Assembly: GCA_030248065.1 (NCBI GenBank) | Contig: JASAMV010008650.1 | Location: 1 to 64,000 of the forward strand | Length of the DNA: 64,000 nucleotides | Reading direction: 5' to 3' | DNA from: Rhynchonema sp. JSB1_4 | Taxonomy: Eukaryota; Nematoda; Chromadorea; Monhysterida; Xyalidae | In this document: piece after piece, positions 41,502 to 54,291 of the stretch | How positions within the stretch are numbered: position 1 is the stretch's first letter | Layout of the letters: each line of letters starts with the position of its first letter | Position numbers and translations under genes: made by a program | Notes under the pieces: model-generated | Database searches by the model: none | What the model was told of the DNA's origin: nothing | What the model saw: the letters and a program-made list of their open reading frames with translations, nothing else

Positions 41502-44500
41502 TCACGAAATCACAGTGGTGGAATCATCACTGCCTCTGTTCTTCGACTGTCCGCGTTGCAGCAACGGCACAGCTGACACGGTTGTGTGTAATGTTTCAGG
41601 GTCTTGGCCACGAGTCTCAGGCAAGGCACACACGATGACCAGTATTCCGATAAATGTGATACCAGCGTAGAGGAGATAGGCACCTGTATGGGTGCAAGTG
41701 CAGTCTGAATTCCCTGGACTGGCTCTTGTTATCATGCCCATTGCACCGATCAAATTAACAGCAGCTCACGCCACAGTGGCCCAAATCTACTTAGGTATCA
41801 CACCACACATCTTAGCTGATGTTTCACAGCATTTACATCAAGACTCCAATTAACCAGTGCGCCCAAGTGTGTCAAACAGCGTGAGGAATGTCAGTGAAAT
41901 GACGAGGTTGGATGTCCAATTCACCGTGGTCACAATGGCTGCACACTGCGTCTTGGATGATGTTGGGTACAGCTCGGCTGTGATTGTCCATGGCAGACCT
42001 GGATTGTTGGGGTCAATTTGGCATGAACCTGACTTTGCAAAGCAAACACAAAGGCGGTATCAAGCGTGCTGCCCGGATTGAGGCGAGCAATCCGATCCTT
42101 ATGACGTGATCAGTCTGGTAGGTAGACCGCCCCGATCCAATCCGCAAGTTTGATACCGGCTGCTAAAAATCTCGACTCTCAAAATCAAAGGTGCAGCAAA
42201 ATCCGCGACGACGTTGTTATTTGGCTGCAGTTTTGTGTTCGTTATCATGCCCATCTCATCATCAAGTCGCTTTAAGTGTAGCGTATTAGAGTCTCAAATA
42301 AAACGAACCAGCCAGTCCAATCGCAAAGAACATGATGTAGACAGTGATGGCACAGAGCACGATTATGTGACTGTTGGGAATGGCAAAACCGGCTGCCAAT
42401 GCGAGCAGACTTATGAACACTCCTGAAACAGACACGGCAATGTACCATTATCCATTGTATAGACAAGACACAGGGTGATATTTTCGAAACGGTGTAAAGG
42501 TCAGTTGGGTGTAACTGGTCGGTGGAAAGCTCGGTCGACAGCTCAGTGTGATAGACCTCGGTGTAAACTTGAAACATTCCACGTTAATAACAGGCAATGT
42601 TTCACGTTTACACCGAGCTACGCCGACCGAGCTTTCGACCGAACTTTACACCGACCTTTGCGCCCAACTGACTTTTACACCGTTTCGAAAATTTCACCCA
42701 CAGCCCAACGTAGTGGTCATCGAAGGACGTAGTGTCGAACCACCAACTCACCAATCAAACTGATGCACAACAGTGGCTTTCGGCCTAATTTATCGACCAT
42801 GGGCACGACAACAAGCATGACACACACGAACAGCGCAAATGGGATGCAGACGAGCCAGAGGGCTGTGACTGGGTGGGTGACCCCAGCCGATTCGATTATG
42901 GTCGCACAGTAGTACCTGCGTGATTGGTTGACTTGATGATTGTGTGCCTGGCACTGACGATGCCCTGGTCCACCGACAGAATACTAATTGAAATTGAAAC
43001 CCGAGTACATCACTGTTGATTATTTTCTTCAACTTCGCATTCATATACACAGCAATGTTTCATTCAAAGTAATTGCGCCCTTCACGAATACCAAAGCGAG
43101 TCAAATCCAATGCAACACTCACATGATGGTATTGATCCCCGAGAACTGCTGCACGGCATGCAACATGCATCCAATCAGTAACAAACGTCGTACTGTAGAT
43201 TGACGCCAGAATGACAACCAGGATTGTGAACTGAAACAAAAAAATGAAGTCATGCATTCCACGCTCTTCAACTGGGAGTGGCTTTGGAATGCTGATTGCC
43301 AATTCCGCTGAGCACTGTGTGAAACAAGTGTGTTATTCCATTTTTTAGCTAATTTTCCAACAAATCTCATACATTGTAACCGAACCTGTTTGACGGTGCT
43401 GCAAAGATGACGCTATGTTTGGGCAGCAGTGCTGGACGTCGAATGTAAAAGACGCAAATAAGGCACAGGGCACACGACGGAACGAATACAACACCAAAAA
43501 GCAGTCTGAAATTGTAGCATCGATTGAAAAAGCGTGAACATATTTGTCAAAATAAATAACTCTATAGCAACAACCTCCAACTCAGCTCGAATTGACCCAC
43601 CAGCGCTGCCGTCAGTGCGGCCAGAAACTGCCCGCTGACGATTGACAGAGGATAAGAGGACAGAAGGGCACCTCGGGATTGTGATGGCGAAAAGTCGGCG
43701 ATCAGGCCTGGGGTCGTGGTGGAAGATAGTCCTGAATATGTGGTTAAATGTAGGTGTTGGCTTTGGTTTCCGTTTTGACCAGTATTCAGAGATTCAGAGA
43801 CAGCAGATGCGCCAGGTCTTCGTCGGTGTACTAGATGGTCACGTGACCCCAAAACCACAACCACACTGTGTTCGCAGGGACGCTTGTGCAAACGCGCAAA
43901 TCTTGCCAGCCGTAGTGGTACGGGGCCGACGGAGCCACACGTCAGTACACATTTTGACGAAACTTTGGCAGGTTCGAAGCAACAAAGGGTGACAAGTAAG
44001 AGCCCACTTCCGCTGCTCACCAACCAATAGCCAATCCCTGGACAGTCCGGCCAGCAAGCAGTAGCGAGAATGTTGGTGACACAGCAAGCAGTATGGCACC
44101 GAATTGGAACAATGCAGAAGCAAATATGAGTGTGTTGCGTCGACCGAGCACACCGACGATGCCCAGGGCCAACACCGATGCGAACGCGGCACCGCTGATG
44201 GCTGCACTAACGAGCACCTGTGCACAATCAGAGAGAAAACTGTCAACACTCCTTTTGCTCGGTTGCCATGCCCGTCATTGGCATTCTAAATTGTTAGTCC
44301 GGTATTAAACTTGGTGATACCGGTGAATTGAAACATGATATGACAATATCTCGTGTCCAAGGCAAAATCTAACCGATCCAGCCACCAAGTTTGAGACCGA
44401 TGCCGACCAATATAACCGTGTTTTCGGTCACATCAATCATTTGCCTGTCAATGTACTAACCTGTTGCCATAAATGGTCCAGTCCGAACTCAACCCTCACG

Positions 44501-44637
44501 AACATCATGGCCCCGGGCACCACTCCGAGGTCGAATCCGAATATGAAGCCAGACAGACACGAGACGGCGGCCAGGGTGGGCGTGCGCACCAGCGCGTTGC
44601 TGCTCATAGGGGGGTGGGTGGTGGTGGATGTCGACAT
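41502..44637 (-). CDS. SLC2-type facilitative sugar transporter, 480 aa
   Basis: Nine exons in phase: 44637-44461, 44217-44025, 43731-43575, 43505-43386, 43314-43123, 42915-42752, 42422-42309, 41998-41855, 41683-41502. Twelve hydrophobic segments can be followed. Motifs of the major-facilitator sugar-porter family are present: GFIFGFDLGVVPGAM in helix 1, GRRN after helix 2, RTVQGLAIGLSS in helix 4, SRGAL in loop 4-5, QQFSGINTIMYY in helix 7, DKLGRKPLL after helix 8, LPWTITAELYP in helix 10 and PETRG near the C-terminus. Such proteins carry hexoses or related polyols across the plasma membrane; the substrate cannot be told. The first ATG gives a short Thr-rich N-terminus. Introns hold a long foldback (42473-42699). 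Confidence 0.88.
42473..42699. repeat. 227-bp foldback repeat in a transporter intron
   Basis: Imperfect arms of about 100 bp run inward from GGGTGA...TTTTCGAAACGGTGTAAA and its inverse, with GCTCGGTCGACAGCTC-like words pairing inside and a short loop at about 42580-42595. It lies between exons 6 and 7. Confidence 0.75.
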
Positions 44638-46019
44638 TCTTATTCGGAGGGGCTAGAAACGTAAAGTTATAAGCACCTATAGCTTGACAAAACACATTTG
44701 GTAGGATCTTCGAAAAAGCAAACCGATTATGGCAACGAATGGCTTTCATAACGTGTTCAACTTATTTTTGAAAACACTTCAGACCATCTCAATTTCACTG
44801 ACTTGCGCAGCAGATCTTCCAAGCCCTAAAAAAGCAGTGAGCAGAGCTACAAAGGTTTGGTAACTTTGGCGACAGGTGGGCAAAGCTTATGTATATGTAC
44901 CTATAACCCGTGTACAAGTACATAGACGTACATCAAAAACAAGCCAACTCCGACCGCACATCACAGCTTTAGCCCGGACGCAACCCAAAAAATCAATAGC
45001 TGCGTATTTTTTTCGCTTGTTTTTCGAGCTTTATCTAGGATTTTTTGAATGTTCAAAATGAAGTTCGGTCTTGTTGCAGCATTTTAAAAAATGTGATGTG
45101 TTGTGTTGACTTTCATAATGACTCGATTATTCAAACCGAAAGGCTACAGTAGTGTCGTATCGAATTAGCGCTATATTTTATTTTTCAGCGCAAAAGCGGA
45201 AACGACCAAAAACACACATGAAAACGCATACATACAACCTTTTGCCATTGATTGTGTGCGTTGTATTTCCTTTCAGTATGCAGAGACACCACAGTATAAT
45301 TTGATCAAGAAACCAGTAATCTATACTATAAATACAGTCGATTCACACGAAGTGCGCAACAATGCGTGAAAATTGCATCGTGTCAATGCATTTGCACGGG
45401 TTCACTTTTCTATTTTCATATGTATCTCGCCGTTCGCGCACGATTACACAATTCCGTATCATGCCAAATTTTTATTTTTTCTTTGAAACATTTCTTTCCG
45501 ATTCTCGTCCCCGCCGTGTAACTTCAGAAAAATAATCATGGTAAATGTGTTGACAGCATCTGTCTTGATGAACAACCCATAACCTCAAGCCAAAGAAAAA
45601 AGTGGCAAAGCCATACTGAAACAACAGGTGAATTCTTTCGGAAAATACATAGGAACCAGCAATCAGGCGCAGTGCGCATCATTACAATGGTCACGTTATT
45701 CACATAATGCTCGTACTATGTGTATGCTTGTGTGACTCACAGCTTATGGGACTTCCATTCTTGTTGATAGTGATGGCCACAAGAGATATGACATTAGAAG
45801 GTAGAAGGTCATTATCACGAATGGATGCAGCCGCTACTGTGCTCATTTTTGCACGAAAAGCACAGGAAGTGATCATGTGAGTTAACAGATAATGTCGGTG
45901 ACAGTGTCAACAGCACAAAAGATAAAGGAGAAAAATTGTGCCACTATCGACAAAGGAACTACACAAGTGCACCGATTTTGAAACCAAAACATGCGGCAGG
46001 AAAGCAAATCTACGAAATG
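44638..46019. other. intergenic region, no gene recognised
   Basis: AT-rich region upstream of the transporter gene and downstream of the GPCR. Only short ORFs without motifs. No clear repeat seen. Confidence 0.4.
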
Positions 46020-49000
46020 TTAGTTGTCGTAGTCTTCCCCTGCGCTGTTGTTCGCACAGTTCTGCTTGTGGATGTGCAACAGTTCGAAGACGCCCATTTT
46101 GAATGCGTTGATGTTCCAAGCGTAAATGAACACATTCACAGCCGAATTCAGCAAACTGCCGAACGAGAGGGGCACATACATGTACCGTCTGGTGGGACTC
46201 TGCGTGACTTGATGCCAACTGCCCAACAATGTTGGGATTGTGATCAACGCCACAAACACGGACAGAGTCACAATCACGGTCTGCAATATTGGTTGGCACG
46301 AATGAAGAATATATTCCAGAATTTGAGATATTTAGGTCGATATCAAACTTGGTGATCGGATCGGATCGGTCCACCGATCCTGGCCATGTGCGTCAATGTT
46401 TGTGTGCTGTATGCGTGCAATAGACAGGTTCATCGTGAAGACGGCCTAAGTGTACGCCTGGATGTTTAAAGCGGGCGCGACATAAAACACCTTTGGAGTG
46501 GCACACCCCAATATTATTGCAGAAACGGCAAGAGGACGTCTAAAGTAACGTGCTTGAAAAGACAATGACGCCGATCATCGAAGCTTTCATTTAGAAATTC
46601 CATTCCGAATGTTGTCTGCAGGGAACAAAATTCAATTTGCTGTAGTCGGTCGGGCATCATGAAAATCAGGCATTCAGCTCAAAAAACGAAATAAGAAAAT
46701 GTTTTAGGCCATGGTTCTAAAGAGGTACAATTTTATAACACGAGGAATTTTTTTTGGGTCACAATGTCAGATAGATTTGAACCACTAATTTTGGCTAGCG
46801 TGAAAGTTGTTCCCCAACGAACAACCTTCACGCTGGCCGAAATTAGTGGTTCAAATTTATCTCACAGTGTGACTCAAAAGTCAATTCCCTGTGTTATAAA
46901 TTTATTCCTGTGCCACTCCAAAAGTGTTTTATGTCGCGCAACCGCGCTGACACCCAATTCTTCAGCATTACATGCGTATGCAAACACTGCTTCCAGCCTG
47001 TGTCTCAAGCTCAGCAGGTCGAGACTCTTCAAACTGACAACCCCCCCCAAGTGCACCTTGTTGACGCTGCTTTCGGTGTTGTTCGCGATCTGCCTATCCT
47101 CCCGCTGTTCACCGTTAATTTCGTATTCGACCGTCTTTGCAGCACCCACTGTTTCGTTGTTGCAATCGGCGCTGATTCGACGCACAACTGAAGCATGTAT
47201 TATAAGGATGTATTATGCAGGTATTCAATACAGTAACACTACGCCAACACGAGCCCGATTTCGGAGGTGCTAGATTGGTGAAACATTCATATACGTGGCT
47301 GCTGATGTGCGAAATGCCAGCCGAAATACATCTAAAACCTGAGCTCAATATATTTTCTCTTTCTTCTTCTTTACACTTCGACCTCGCGCCACCATTTCTT
47401 TTTTCACATCGTCAGCATTCGACGTGGCGCATTCAATCAGCAACGTCGTCAGTTCGTTTTCGTGGCGCCACGTCGCACACTTTTCTTCGTTTTTGTCAAT
47501 TCGTTCTTTGACTTTTTCGGTCGCGGTTTCTCTCGTCCTTTGCCTCTCTTCCTTTTCTTTTTCTTTGTCTTTTGCTTTACCTCCTTCTTTTTCTTTTCCT
47601 CCCCCTTTCTCTTCATCTTCTTGCTCTTCACCTTCCTTTCCATCGCCTTGTCCACGCTCGGCCATACAATCCGTTGACTCTCTTCCTCTTCACTTTTCAT
47701 CGGCCGCAACGTTGGTGTCGTGTCCAACATCTGTTCCTCACACGCAACATCGAGCAACACTGGACACGGGTGGGTTGCGGAATTGGGGACATGGGAGTAC
47801 AAATCTCGACCGGAGTCTTCTGAGGGGACTCGGTCTTTTCCTCTTTCAATTGCCACAACTTGACAGGCACTAACGGTGTGCCGGTCAAAAACTTGGCAAC
47901 TTTCGGCGCCGGCTTCATCAATATCTTCACTTCTTTCACCCATTCTTCTCTTTCTTTCTTTCTGTCCTCCATTTCAACCGGTTCGATTTCGGTGGGTAAT
48001 CACCACTTTGGCAAAATTCGTCAAAATTAATGTTTTTAAATTCGATGCCATCTAACGATAATTCACAAAAAAACGTGGTCGAAAACCCAAAAAAACAATA
48101 GCAGCGGGGCCGCTTTAACTATATCGCACGCACCCGCACGCGTGTGACCTAGTGCGGCGCTTGGGCGTGGGAAAGTCACAAAATGCTGCCTGTTAAGTAC
48201 TGGACGCAAATGTGACACTACACTAGTGCAGCTACCCCTTTCCGGGAAATGTAGGTATCGACCCTGGCTTTCACATGAGTTTTGGTTCCACCACAGGCAA
48301 AAGTTGCGAAGAGCCATGCAACAAACGACAGAAGGGAGAGCGATACCTCGTTCACCGCCGGTCCACGCCATTTTCGGCACCTCCGTCATTTTCGCCATTT
48401 CGTTCTGCTGCTTGCGCACAACGACAATCTGAGGTATCATACATGTATAGTTGTTTCTTGTTGAATATGCGAATAATGACGGTTACGTACAGTATAGGTC
48501 ACTGATGGCAATAGGACTGTAGAACAGCTGGAGACATTCGGTAGGTATGTACTACTGTGTCTGGTACCATATATCTATACAGATGTTACAATACTGTATC
48601 GCTATACGTGAACAGAATCCTCCGTTTTTGCAAATTGATACGGACCAACAACATGCCTAGGCTTACGTACCATCGCTACATTCACAACAGCAACACTGGT
48701 AGTTGAGATCACGTTCAGAATCATGAAGCCGAAATAGATCATCATTGACTTCATATTCTGTGCAAATCGGTCATGCTTCAGGACCGTTGACGATGACGGA
48801 TCTGAAGTCAAACCCTCGATTCAAAGCATGCCCTGTCGTGTAAATAACCCGTAGCATAATAAGCCGTGTCGGCGTAGCTTTAGTAGTCGGTACAGTAGTT
48901 TACTTATCAAGCTGGATAAAAGCACCCGTGTATTGTTGTTGTTGTTGTTATTTTAGGGGTTGATGTGGCTGACCAAGGCAATCATTACTGCAGAAATGCT

Positions 49001-49952
49001 TGAAAAATTTATTCAAAAAATGTGACTGGCAATGCCCGGATCTCGCGCACCGCTTGTTCCCGCTGCCCGCATCGCTCCGTGGCTTGTCGCGTTGTGGAAA
49101 CCGACCGTTTGGTTCGCCTGATTTTGATCTATTCGACTGCGCATGCCACCACGTGGTCCGATATCGATCATCCGTCCGACCAAACTGCAAAAACACGATT
49201 ATGGGCCTGGCTGGACGATGAGACTGACATCACACCCACTTCTGCGTCATGACACACACAAAAATGACCAGTGCAACGACGACAGTGCGCAGCCGATGAC
49301 GCGACGCCAGGTATTGAACGGGGTGAAGAATGGCGCGTAGACGCTCGTACCCGACGTACAGCAGCATCCATGTACCTGGGTGATGGAGGACATTAGATTG
49401 TTAGCGATCGATTGGTAGTTCATTTGAAGAAAGAAGAAATCAAACGCGCCTGCATGCTTCCCAATGAACTCAAATCGCGTCAGCTGCTGAATAAGCGTAG
49501 GTCGCTCCCCGAGGGGTACTGTCACTTTCATAACGAATCTACAACGAGACACACTGCACTGCAGATGAAATTGCGCGCTATTGTTGAAATGACACAAACT
49601 TTTTCAAGAAGAAGGTGTATGCCCCAAAGGAACGCATGCAGTCGAAGATCGCCAGGCCAGTCAGTGGACTGAGGAACTGGAAAAAAATGAATTCATGAAT
49701 GCTTTCGTCTTCTCCAGCTATACATACATAGTAGTGGTACGTAATAGTTCGGTAAACACTTGAAGCAGTTGAAGCAGTAAGGTTCTCAACCTCGCCCTGA
49801 ATGCCAGGCACACGACGCAGGACCATCACAATCAACGAGTTTGCCACAATACCAAACGTGCCGATGACCAACTCCGCAACGCCGTGATAGGGACTCATCA
49901 CCAACAAAGTGTCCAACCAGGACCGCTCCATTTGACCAGTGTTGTTATTCAT
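46020..49952 (-). CDS. rhodopsin-family G-protein-coupled receptor, partly resolved
   Basis: Recognisable exons: 49952-49791 (N-terminus NNNTGQMERSW, helix 1 GIVANSLIVMVL), 49676-49600 (helix 2, LTGLAIFDCMRSFGAY), 49553-49376 (helix 3 region), about 49370-49255 (end of helix 3 YVGYERLRAILHPVQ, a variant of the E/DRY motif, then helix 4 TVVVALVIFVCVM), 48801-48671 (helix 5), 46280-46020 (helices 6-7, NSAVNVFIY in place of NPxxY, then a short Asn/Asp tail). Exons 1, 2, 3 and 5 agree in phase. Between 49376 and 49365 one base seems to be missing, and the exon for the third intracellular loop is not identified. A peptide or amine receptor is likely by type, but the ligand is unknown. It could be a damaged gene. 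Confidence 0.6.
46475..46939. repeat. 465-bp inverted-repeat element with an inner perfect-type hairpin
   Basis: Outer arms GCGCGACATAAAACACCTTT and its inverse at 46475-46505 and 46909-46939 (about 31 bp). Inside, 46758-46873 forms a hairpin with two arms of about 57 bp (one starts GTCACAATGTCAGATAGATT) and almost no loop. No ORF. It lies in the large GPCR intron. Confidence 0.75.
47449..48045 (-). CDS. Lys-rich coding region, gene limits unresolved
   Basis: Minus-strand exons with low confidence. One frame (about 47972-47760) reads WVKEVKILMKPAPKVAKF and PVKLWQLKEEKTESPQ, without a stop. Another (about 47740-47449) reads LLDVACEEQMLDTTPTL and then a Lys-rich tail to a stop at 47449. A frame change between them, near 47755, implies a tiny intron or a lesion. 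An acceptor at 48042 and a possible first exon at 48430-48350 (MAKMTEVPKMAWTGGERG) may precede it. It lies in the large GPCR intron on the same strand, so it could be a separate gene or, less likely, the long third intracellular loop of that receptor. Confidence 0.3.
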
Positions 49953-50327
49953 TCTTGTGCCACTGCAACAACTGATGTTTCAACCTTTGCCATTTAGTGG
50001 TTGAACCAGAACGGAAATAAAAAAAAGAACCTCAGCTATACAAATCCGGCAGTTATTGCTTACATAATGTAGATGGACACATATGTAGTTGGAATGCTGT
50101 AGTTTCAGCCAGAATTAGTGTCAGTCGCAGAGGGACAAACTAAGAGTCAGGCTGTGAAGCACAGTAATGCTTTGTGATGGAACCTTTGTCCATCAGTATG
50201 AGTTTATACATTTATAACTAATTCCAGTGTTGCAGTAAATATGATCGTTTTTTTGGTGCCGCGTCTGCATCGTAGGGTTTCCACCAATCCGAAGTTGTGT
50301 GAACTCTGAACCACCACGCCAAACATA
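49953..50327. other. upstream region of the GPCR
   Basis: AT-rich, with no coding exon or repeat recognised. Confidence 0.35.
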
Positions 50328-50411
50328 CGCTCCCGGAAAGACCAGAACCTCCGACCTCCCGGCAACCAGGCCTGGACAGCCAGTTGCTGCACCAACGGAG
50401 CTACGGGAACG
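50328..50411 (-). repeat. tRNA-like sequence, probably a SINE head
   Basis: Read on the minus strand it begins CGTTCCC and ends GGGAGCG, which pair over 7 bp as an acceptor stem (one G-T). Next come TAGCTCCGTTGGTGC, close to a Pol III A box with a short D stem, and GGAGGTTCTGGTC, a degenerate B box. The anticodon arm is imperfect and the length (84) is large, so a functional tRNA is unlikely; a tRNA-derived SINE or pseudogene fits better. Confidence 0.45.
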
Positions 50412-51510
50412 CGGTCTGGCTGCTGCCCAAGGTTGCACTTACACCCATGCAACCGTGGAGACACAGCTTTACACGCCACAGCGCCGGAGAGACCGGACTA
50501 AAATAACGCAAAGCTACCGCTCTTTTCTGATCTCGAAACGTGCATTCACATCACAAGCTCACGATGCAAGACTCCAAGCTTGTGGTGAATCAACTGAGTT
50601 GTTTTCCTGAATCAACCTCTACCTCTGGGTGCAATTACTGTAAGAGATGAGGTCACATGGGGCCATACAGAGGAAGCATTTATAGGGTTGGTTAATCAAG
50701 GCTTCTTTCCGCGATGAGGACTGCTACCATAACCTACAGGGTATAAGTAATTTATGTACTGTATATACAAATTGTACCGTGGTTTTTTCTCGTCGCAATT
50801 TGTTCAATTTCTTCCAAATGATATTATGGATATGTATGTCTATCGGTACCGTACTGAAAGATGTCACATGCTTATAAGGATTCTGCATAGAATGCACACA
50901 TACTACATACAATATTAAAAATTTGAGAAAGGTCGGTGACCAAGCATAACCGAGAAAACGGTGATCAAACACTTTGAATAATCAGTGTTGACCTTGACAC
51001 TGCCATTCACGGATTTGGATTTTTCTCGACTACTCCTCGACCAATTTTTGCCAAATTTATGCACTGTAGCCTTTGCCTAATCCGAAACACAAATCAAGAG
51101 CCTGGGCCGAAACCCGTTCAAATCTTTTTCAGTGTTTCGGCCGCTTTCTCAATCATCCGGTTTCCGGAATTGGCTTCAAATACGGTTTTCCTAAATGTTT
51201 TTTCCGGTTTCCGGAAGTTGCTTTCACAATCATCCGGTTTCCGGTTTTTGCTCTAATTCAAATCCGTTTTCCGGCGACCGCATTTAGAACCGGTTCTAAT
51301 TTTTTTCCGGACTTGGGTGCATAATGAGTTGTGGACGTCATGGGATGACAAGTTTTTTCAAATGTACCGCAGGATAGACTTCATGTTTATCAATATATAT
51401 TGATGACATTGACGTGCAATGATGTTTTGACGACGTTTCCGTATGTGCTTCACAGTTTTTCATCCGGGTAGAAGTGTGTGATGACTTGCTGATCATGTCT
51501 GCACACATAG
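50412..51510. other. gene-poor stretch with CCGGTTTCCGG repeats
   Basis: No gene. About 51155-51290 has several copies of CAATCATCCGGTTTCCGG-like words; a relative lies at about 53275-53305 in inverse orientation. Confidence 0.45.
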
Positions 51511-51885
51511 TATAGTCCAACCACAAGCTCATGAGACGACTCATTTTAAAGCTTGTTTGGCCAGATTCAAAAATGCGCCGGTTACACGGGTTTTCGCAAA
51601 CAAAAGAAAGAGATTGGGCCGAGAGAGATGATGACAAGTTCCAGCTGGCTGGCTGACCTCAATTTGTTGCGTGCTTACGCGAACAGCAACGTCGTTCAAC
51701 ACACAAATGTTTTGGGAGTCAAAAGGGAATTTACGCACCGAGGTGGAGAGCGTGTTTTTAAAAAAAATACATGCGTTTCTCTTTCTTTCATTTCCGAAAT
51801 ACGTGGAACCGGAACATTATTGGATCCGTACAAGTCAACTTCAAAATAAGTCGTCTCATGAGTTCGTGGTTGGACCTTGGATTAT
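51511..51885. mobile_element. second copy of the TATAGTCCAGCC miniature element
   Basis: Inverted, diverged relative of 22571-22935 with the same ends (TATAGTCCAACCAC...CTCATGAGACG). The interior matches almost throughout. Confidence 0.7.
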
Positions 51886-51971
51886 ACGGACATTATTGAC
51901 CAATTGACCTACTACAATTGAGTTTCTGTTGATAATATTTCCATACATATTTTATACATATGTATAGGCAA

Positions 51972-52150
51972 ACTACGCCAACATGAGCTCGATTTCGCAG
52001 CTGGCAGAATGGTGAAACATATGTACGTACGTGAATGCTGATTTGGGAAACGTTATACGTTGAAGAATACACAATGGGTCATGATGATTTTCTCTTTCTT
52101 TTCGTTTTGAACACACACCACCTTCGAAATCGGGCTCGTGTTGGTGTAGT
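51972..52150. mobile_element. second copy of the ACTACGCCAACA miniature element
   Basis: Matches 24717-24885, with inverted ends ACTACGCCAACA...TGTTGG(T)GTAGT and AAATCGGGCTCG inside. Confidence 0.7.
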
Positions 52151-52386
52151 TTACCTTTACATAAGCTGTGAGCATGCCGTCTGGCCACCCACCTGGTTGC
52201 GTTTGTTTATTACTTCACCTTTATTTTGCTGTTTCATCTGTGCTCCAGGGGTACGCGAGGCCTTCAATCACTGTTCGTTACGACAACCTACTTACTCGAA
52301 ATTAATTGGACAAAAGCTGATTGTTTAGGTGGATTACAGAAGATAGAGCAAAGCAACCGGCACAAATGAACAAAACATTCGGCATA

Positions 52387-52705
52387 CCAATCAGTGCTCC
52401 AGAACATAACAACCAGAGTGCTAAAAAATCACTCGTAAGGAATATGGTGACAGAAGGCATAAAATTCAGAACATAACAACCAGAGTACCGGTCAGAGCTA
52501 CGGAACATAAATATCAGAGCACAAAAAACCACTCACAAAAGAAGATGGCGACCAGAATGCACAATTAATAGTTTCAGAACATAACAACCAGAGTAGGAAT
52601 CAGAGCCATGCCTATACCAGAACATAACAACCAGGGTAAAATTATTCACAAAGCAGAGATGGTCACCAGGGCAACCAACAACGTCAGAACATAACAACCA
52701 GAGTC
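52387..52705. repeat. minisatellite-like repeats of AGAACATAACAACCAGAGT
   Basis: Five copies of CAGAACATAACAACCAGAGT at about 52388, 52467, 52575, 52618 and 52685, spaced by 40-110 bases, with diverged copies between them. Confidence 0.65.
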
Positions 52706-54291
52706 AATCAAAGAGACAAAACTTTGAATGGTCCAAATGCCATACAGGTATTGGTCGCACAATGACTTTATAAGAATTGGTCAAATTTTTTTCCTGAATC
52801 GTAAAGAGGGAAAGTGACGGGGCAATGACGTTGCGTTGCGTGATCGCACATAAAGCATGTAGTAAAGAGAATGTTTCAGACCTGCGGCAACGTGGTTGAT
52901 CTGCCAGATTATTTTCAGCTGAAAATGTTTTGTGAGCATCACAAATAGCACAGTGATTAAGAGTGACTGAACGTGAAAATCAGGATTGATTTTGATGAAT
53001 TCTTATATGGTCATTGTGCGACCAATACATACAGATGTGCATATACAAGGTACACGTAGGTGTCCACCCGACCGATATCTCATTCAATGTCGAGCAATTT
53101 TTTGTCCTAAATATCACCTTCAGTCAAACTGCAAAGCTGTGAAAAACGAGCAAAGCCACCTTTTGTACCATCCACGGAAATGCGTTATGTCTTGCCACCA
53201 GTTGGACAATGAATGCGGTTGCTTTGGGTAACATAAAACTTGGGCAACTACCGTCAAACCGCATCTAAGTCATCAAAACCGGAAACCGGATGATTGTGAA
53301 AGCGGCCTACCGCCCGACGGGAGCCAAGGTTACAAATAAAGCGTCACAAGAAGATGCCAAATAATATGATAACCACAGTGAGCTGTGGTGATAAGGCCTC
53401 GGGCACGGAATGCATAGGAGAAATCATGGCAGTGCTATGAGGCATATATTGCGCAAATTCAAAAATTAAATATCACTGCTTTATGACGCACAACGTCCCG
53501 GTGCCTTTTTACCAAATAATAAAATGAATTTAGGGTAACTTGGACCATTTAGTGTTTTGCTTGAATGCATTGGGTTGTCCCAAATACAAAATTTCCCGCA
53601 CGATATAAAATGTCGGTACAAAGACAGAAATGTGCCCTTAAACGAGGATTTGCAACCTGATGAAACTCCAGAGTTCGATACCAGAAACGTTTGGTTTGGG
53701 TCTCGAATGGCGCCCACGTGTTTCCAATAACGATGACCAACGACGCCCTTTCATTACACAGCGGAATTCGAGATTCAAACGTTTATCATCAGGTTTGCAT
53801 ATCCTCATTTTATGCAGTCAGAGCTTATTTCTGTCATGACATACATACAAATGTACAATGATTGTCCAGGGAAAGCAGCACTGAACCAGGCAGGTGATTT
53901 AGTGCTTGTTGTGGATGGGGGGCCTGGTGTTCTCCAATGACATTGACATGCAATTATTGGGGCTACTATACGATTTCCCACGTTCATTAGGAGCCGATAG
54001 CTAACCTAATGCTTCATCAACCTCTGTTTACTGCCTTGTGTCAATCACATATTTTTGGCCTGCAGTCAGTTTTTCGAGCCCATTCATGCTTGGATTGACG
54101 ACGAGAGTTGACCATTTGCGGTGACGACTGTACCGTTAGCCCTAATACTTTTCAGCTGATGTCCACATAACACAGCCAGCAGGATGGATTAGTGAATTGA
54201 TCAGATATTGCAAACGTTTCTTCAGTGAATCGAGGCTTCGGAAATATGATTGGTGCATAAAAATGGTCATGAAGCAACTCATGTATGAGTC
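52706..54291. other. gene-poor stretch
   Basis: About 1.6 kb with short ORFs only. I see no gene, RNA or complete repeat here. Confidence 0.35.

Noticed and set aside
50328..50411. Functional tRNA gene
   Set aside because: The anticodon arm does not pair properly, the B box departs from GGTTCGAATCC and the length is unusual.
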